Below are positions 60,731 through 64,000 of a stretch of DNA of 64,000 nucleotides, piece by piece. Position numbers and translations under genes: made by a program. The stretch covers positions 372,001-436,000 of the forward strand of contig NZ_SRLH01000002.1 of NCBI RefSeq assembly GCF_004745595.1. The letters run 5' to 3'. The notes beneath the pieces were generated by a model. That model saw only the letters and a list, made by a program, of their open reading frames with translations, did not search any database and was not told where the DNA came from. This DNA comes from Flavobacterium humi (lineage in GTDB: Bacteria; Bacteroidota; Bacteroidia; Flavobacteriales; Flavobacteriaceae). Within the stretch, counting starts at the first letter, position 1, and the number at the start of each line of letters is the position of its first letter.

Positions 60731-61863
60731 CAGCAAACTGTTAAATAAGCATATGAGTAAGAGAATCGCCCGCTTTCCGGAACAGACAACAGTATCGTAT
60801 CGCCTTTTTTCAATTTCCCGGAATGCATCAGTTCTTCCAACATCAGGTAAATTGAGGCCGAACCAACGTTTCCGACATTCTTAAGGTTCATGAACCATTT
60901 TTCCATTGGGATATGTATACCTTTTGCGGCCAGTGCTTTATGCAGGCCTTCCACAAAATAATGGGAAGATACATGAGGAAGGAAATAGGTGATATCTTCC
61001 GGTTTTATAGCATTTTTGGCCAAAGCCGATTGCATGCTGAGCGCTCCTTTTTCAAGGATATGCTCATCTAATATCTTGACATCCTGCTTGATCGAAAATA
61101 CGGATTCGGTTAGCCATTGCTCTGCCCGGTAATCGCTCCAGGGCTTGATTTCCCCGTTCTCCATCTTATCGCCGCCAGCGTACATACAGGCTTCGAGTTC
61201 GTGTGCATAGGAAAAAGCTTCCATCCATTCAATCCGTAAAGGCGTTTCTCCTTTGGGTTTGTTTTCCAATAAAAATGCCGCTGCGCCATCTGAAAGCATC
61301 CAGCGTAGAAAGTCTTTTTTGAAAGCAATGATCGGCTGTTCTTCCAGGTTTTTAAGATTGGTGATCTCGCTTTCGTATTTTTCGGATTTCATCCAGGTGG
61401 ATACCCGTTCCGAACCGGTACATACCGCATTGGGCGTATTGCCTGCTTTTACAGATAAATAACCGAATTTTAGTGCATTCATCCCCGCATTGCAAACGCC
61501 TGAAGAAGAATTGAGTTCTACCGATTGGTTTTGCATCAGTCCGTGAACCATCGCGGCATGCGACGGCAGCAAATGGTCTGGTGTAGAAGTCCCGCAGGAA
61601 AGCAGCGTTACTTCCTTTGCAGAAAAAGACGTATCGTATAAAGCCTCTATTGCTTTATGGGTCAGTTCCGCATTGGTATGTGTTGGGTTGCCGGAGGTAT
61701 CCAAAGCATAGTAACGGGACACTATTCCGTTGTTTCTCAGGATTATCCGTCGGGCTTTAGAAGCTGTATTGTTGATCATGCCCAAAAAAGATTCCATTTC
61801 CTCATTAGAAACAGCTTTGTTAGGCAAATACTTTCCGGCTTTTGTTATATAAACTTCAAACAT
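60730..61863 (-). CDS. darB: DarB: ketosynthase III-type dialkylresorcinol synthase
   Basis: 377 residues. A KAS III-like fold with catalytic Cys124 in SSSGVCNAGMNALKFG, the His in FLPHVSSHYFVEGLH and the Asn in LKNVGNVGSASIY. In known dialkylresorcinol pathways DarB condenses two beta-ketoacyl thioesters to a cyclohexanedione carboxylic acid. It lies beside darA, as in the flexirubin locus of Flavobacterium and related species. Ends in the TGATG overlap with the next gene. Confidence 0.92.
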   Translation of the reverse strand: MFEVYITKAGKYLPNKAVSNEEMESFLGMINNTASKARRIILRNNGIVSRYYALDTSGNPTHTNAELTHKAIEALYDTSFSAKEVTLLSCGTSTPDHLLPSHAAMVHGLMQNQSVELNSSSGVCNAGMNALKFGYLSVKAGNTPNAVCTGSERVSTWMKSEKYESEITNLKNLEEQPIIAFKKDFLRWMLSDGAAAFLLENKPKGETPLRIEWMEAFSYAHELEACMYAGGDKMENGEIKPWSDYRAEQWLTESVFSIKQDVKILDEHILEKGALSMQSALAKNAIKPEDITYFLPHVSSHYFVEGLHKALAAKGIHIPMEKWFMNLKNVGNVGSASIYLMLEELMHSGKLKKGDTILLSVPESGRFSYSYAYLTVC

Positions 61864-61876
61864 AGTTTTTAAAATC

Positions 61877-62794
61877 TCATACCCCTTTATAATATGCTTT
61901 TTCCTTTTTTATCCTGGAATAAACCAACGGGAATTTTAGCAGGTGCAAGATATAGACAATTGGGGAGATTAACCATATCGCAACTAATAAATAAACATTA
62001 AAAACTTTCAGCCATGCAGGCCTTGAGTTCTTTCTGCTGCTGATCAGGCGGGCCCATTTCTGGAACATTTTATTGGCTTTTTTATCCATTTCAATCAAAA
62101 AAGGCCTGATTTCTACGGCATTATCGGCCACCAGGTCAGATTGCAGGTGCTCGAACGAACCTTTTTGCAGATGCCTTAAAATGATTTTCCCGAATTTTGA
62201 GGATCCTTTTATTTCTTCTTCCGAAACACCCGGCTTTGGGAAAATTCCTAAATATTTCTCTTTCTTGCCCGTAAACATCCATTGCACGATGGTAATGACG
62301 CTGACATGGTTGATATGCCTGTCTGTTAATGCGATATTTCCGACCAGCCTGGCATTGAGCTCTTTTAGGATCACTTTCATTTTCTCCTGTGCCATGGCCC
62401 ACATATTCCGGCAGCCGATTACGGTAATTACAGGCGTATTTTCAAACAATTGTTTGGCAGGGCCGCTCTTTAAAAACGAATTGACAGGAATGGATGGTGA
62501 AAGGTACCAAACCTGATACCCTAAAATGATCAAATCGTATTTCCGGTTCAAAACAGCTTCCGAAGGCGGATGGACAACGGCCGGGACTTGCAGGAACGAT
62601 TCCGGGAAGGCATCAAAAAAAGCCTGTTTGTCCCAAGGGAACGGAAATGGTTTCTCCAGGCGGATGTCACAAAAAGTAACTTCAGCTTCCTGGGATTCAA
62701 CAAGCGGCAGTGTGATATTTTTGAGGATTTCCTCTAACTGGCCTGATTGGGTATAATATAAAACAAGAATATTTTTCATTCGGGTTGCTTTCAT
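61877..62794 (-). CDS. darA: DarA: flavin-dependent dialkylresorcinol-forming enzyme
   Basis: 305 residues from the ATG at 62794, which overlaps the upstream stop by 4 bp (ATGA); an internal Met at residue 6 also fits. A flavodoxin-like fold: ILVLYYTQSGQLEEIL binds the FMN phosphate, and LIILGYQVWYLSPSIP is the second flavin loop. A hydrophobic C-terminal helix (VFNVYLLVAIWLISPIVYIL) suggests membrane association. In known pathways DarA aromatises the DarB product to the resorcinol. Confidence 0.92.
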   Translation of the reverse strand: MKATRMKNILVLYYTQSGQLEEILKNITLPLVESQEAEVTFCDIRLEKPFPFPWDKQAFFDAFPESFLQVPAVVHPPSEAVLNRKYDLIILGYQVWYLSPSIPVNSFLKSGPAKQLFENTPVITVIGCRNMWAMAQEKMKVILKELNARLVGNIALTDRHINHVSVITIVQWMFTGKKEKYLGIFPKPGVSEEEIKGSSKFGKIILRHLQKGSFEHLQSDLVADNAVEIRPFLIEMDKKANKMFQKWARLISSRKNSRPAWLKVFNVYLLVAIWLISPIVYILHLLKFPLVYSRIKKEKAYYKGV

Positions 62795-63678
62795 TTATTT
62801 GTGCCCAAGGTATTCCAAAAATCAAAATAATTAAACCACTGTAGCGGATATTTTTTCAGCATCATTTCAACACTTTCCGTATAAGCCTTTAAAAGCCCTT
62901 TGTCATCGCGTTGTTTTACATCGGCTTTTCTAGCATACAGATGGTAATGCAGGTCCGGTTCTTTCATGACGTACACAAAAACAACAGGGACTTTCAGCCG
63001 CGAGGCGATTAAAAATGGTCCGGCCGGGAAATTAGCTTCGGCTCCTAAAAGGGGTTCTGTCATGAATTTTGTCCCTTCAAAATACCGGTCGCCTGTAAAA
63101 CATATCAACTCATTGTTCGACAACGCATTGTTGATCTCGAAAATATGGGACAAATCATCCCTGACAATGATAAATTTAATGGATGATTTTTGGGTAACAC
63201 TTTCCAGGTATTCCTTAATGGCCGAATGTTCCATATCGGTAGTGACCAGGTTTATCTGGCAATCCAGGTCGATCTCACCGAAAAAATGTTCTGCAATTTC
63301 AAAATTCCCCACATGGGCACTGATCAGGACGCCTCCTTTTTTTTCTTTCAAAAGCTCTTTGAGCACTTCCACCCCATCGAACTCATACGAAAATTTATCC
63401 CGAAGCCCTGCTGAAATGGCGGTTTTATCGATAATGGTCTGGCCAAAAGTAAAATAACTTTTATACACCATTATTTTCGATCGCAAAAAAGAATATTGGA
63501 GCCGCTCCCTAAAATAGTAAAATATGGCCCTGTTGGATTTTCTCTGGAATACAAAATAATAAAAAGCCACAAAAATCAAAACGGAGTAAGCTGCTTTGAT
63601 CCCGAGCTTTTTAATGCAAAATACAAATATTTTATACCCTAAAAGAGTCCCTTTGGACTTTCCGTCCCATTCACTCAT
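62791..63678 (-). CDS. LpxL/HtrB-type lysophospholipid acyltransferase
   Basis: 295 residues. An N-terminal hydrophobic helix (about 30-48) and the LpxL-family core: VLISAHVGNFEIAEHFFGE with the HX4E motif, then FTGDRYFEG and AEANFPAGPFLIASRLKVP. In lipid A synthesis such enzymes transfer acyl chains from ACP. Here, between ACP and darA genes, it likely esterifies the polyene acyl chain onto a hydroxyl group of the resorcinol or a lipid. Good family assignment; substrate inferred. Confidence 0.87.
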   Translation of the reverse strand: MSEWDGKSKGTLLGYKIFVFCIKKLGIKAAYSVLIFVAFYYFVFQRKSNRAIFYYFRERLQYSFLRSKIMVYKSYFTFGQTIIDKTAISAGLRDKFSYEFDGVEVLKELLKEKKGGVLISAHVGNFEIAEHFFGEIDLDCQINLVTTDMEHSAIKEYLESVTQKSSIKFIIVRDDLSHIFEINNALSNNELICFTGDRYFEGTKFMTEPLLGAEANFPAGPFLIASRLKVPVVFVYVMKEPDLHYHLYARKADVKQRDDKGLLKAYTESVEMMLKKYPLQWFNYFDFWNTLGTNK

Positions 63679-63682
63679 GAAA

Positions 63683-63934
63683 TTATCCCTTTGCTTTTAT
63701 CTTATTTTCGATTAAATCGTAAAAATCCTGAAAGGATACAATGCCTACAAAATCGGCTTCTCCCAGTTTTACACCGAAATTCGATTCGATAACCACCACT
63801 AAATCCACATAATCCAGGCTGTCAAGGCCTAATGTTTCTTTTAACGGGGCTTCCGGTGTTATCACATCTCCATCCACTTCAAATTCATCAACTAAAAAAC
63901 CATTGATTATTGCTATAATTTCTCCTTTATTCAT
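63683..63934 (-). CDS. Acyl carrier protein
   Basis: 83 residues. The phosphopantetheine site is GLDSLDYVDLVVVIE with the Ser in DSL. Acidic, four-helix pattern. It lies 4 bp before the acyltransferase gene and 9 bp after a ketosynthase gene that is cut by the window edge. It is the second ACP of the operon and may serve the resorcinol or starter branch. Confidence 0.93.
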   Translation of the reverse strand: MNKGEIIAIINGFLVDEFEVDGDVITPEAPLKETLGLDSLDYVDLVVVIESNFGVKLGEADFVGIVSFQDFYDLIENKIKAKG

Positions 63935-63943
63935 CTCTGAAAA

Positions 63944-64000
63944 CTAAACTTTTTTAACTATTAAGGCTGAATTTGTTCCTCCAAATCCAAATGAATTCGA
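63944..64000 (-). CDS. Beta-ketoacyl-ACP synthase, C-terminal end only
   Basis: The last 18 codons before the stop read SNSFGFGGTNSALIVKKV, the highly conserved C-terminal motif of FabF/FabB-type ketosynthases (FGFGGTNS). The gene continues past the right edge of the window on the minus strand, 9 bp upstream of the ACP gene, so the operon extends beyond 64000. Confidence 0.9.
   Translation of the reverse strand, partial: SNSFGFGGTNSALIVKKV

Overview
The window reads as a chromosome segment of a low-GC Bacteroidota, most likely Flavobacteriaceae close to Flavobacterium. The reasons are vegetative promoters with a TAnnTTTG -7 box, almost no Shine-Dalgarno sites, PorT-type outer-membrane barrels, TSP3-repeat OmpA proteins, an IntDOT-like integrase, and a long DarA/DarB (flexirubin) gene cluster. 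Identities come from motifs and family knowledge read by eye; no database search was possible.

Region 1 (1-3437) is core: two DUF2807/GIN-type envelope proteins, trxB, a small orphan beta-rich protein and tRNA-Pro(TGG). Region 2 (about 3425-22612) is a 19.2 kb genomic island in the 3' end of that tRNA, bounded by a 14-bp direct repeat. It carries a tyrosine integrase, a HTH/excisionase-like gene and a two-gene anti-phage candidate: a 2087-aa nuclease-STAND-ATPase protein with an overlapping small partner, resembling AVAST type 3. It also has a PD-(D/E)XK protein next to a HEPN-motif protein, two diverged members of a second PD-(D/E)XK family, a broken GNAT gene, and a Fic/winged-helix protein whose upstream region is packed with inverted repeats, including a 46-bp perfect palindrome. 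A stray tRNA 3' end inside the island suggests it is composite.

Region 3 (22613-25394) has one Omp85-like outer-membrane protein and a repeat-rich, gene-free stretch with a 21-bp minisatellite and dispersed repeats. Region 4 (25395-38875) looks like an envelope/general-stress block: YtxH, holin-like and lmo0937-type small membrane proteins, a PorT barrel, an Mla-type ABC lipid transporter, Dps, a membrane-anchored receiver domain, a glycosyltransferase/GH130 pair, OmpA-TSP3 and an AI-2E-type permease. Five transcription units here, and a weaker sixth, carry the same 37-bp bipartite element (GTRAATAAT, 16 nt, RTTnTRTAAnAn). Five lie 52-72 bp before the start codon; the sixth lies before a 240-nt leader with nested inverted repeats. 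I read this as a previously unlisted promoter class or regulon, and it is the most interesting signal in the window.

Region 5 (38911-64000, all minus strand, 28 genes with short gaps or overlaps) is an aryl-polyene/dialkylresorcinol (flexirubin-type) biosynthesis and export operon, continuing past the right edge. It encodes ketosynthases, a Cys-less chain-length-factor-like ketosynthase, ACPs, hotdog dehydratases, a thioesterase, DarA and DarB, a LpxL-type acyltransferase, an ABC exporter, LolA, an MMPL-PlsC fusion, a GT2-DUF2062 protein, a FAD oxidoreductase, a C45-family lipoprotein and an AMP-forming ligase. Together they would build a polyene acyl chain on ACP, condense a dialkylresorcinol, esterify the two and move the pigment to the outer membrane.
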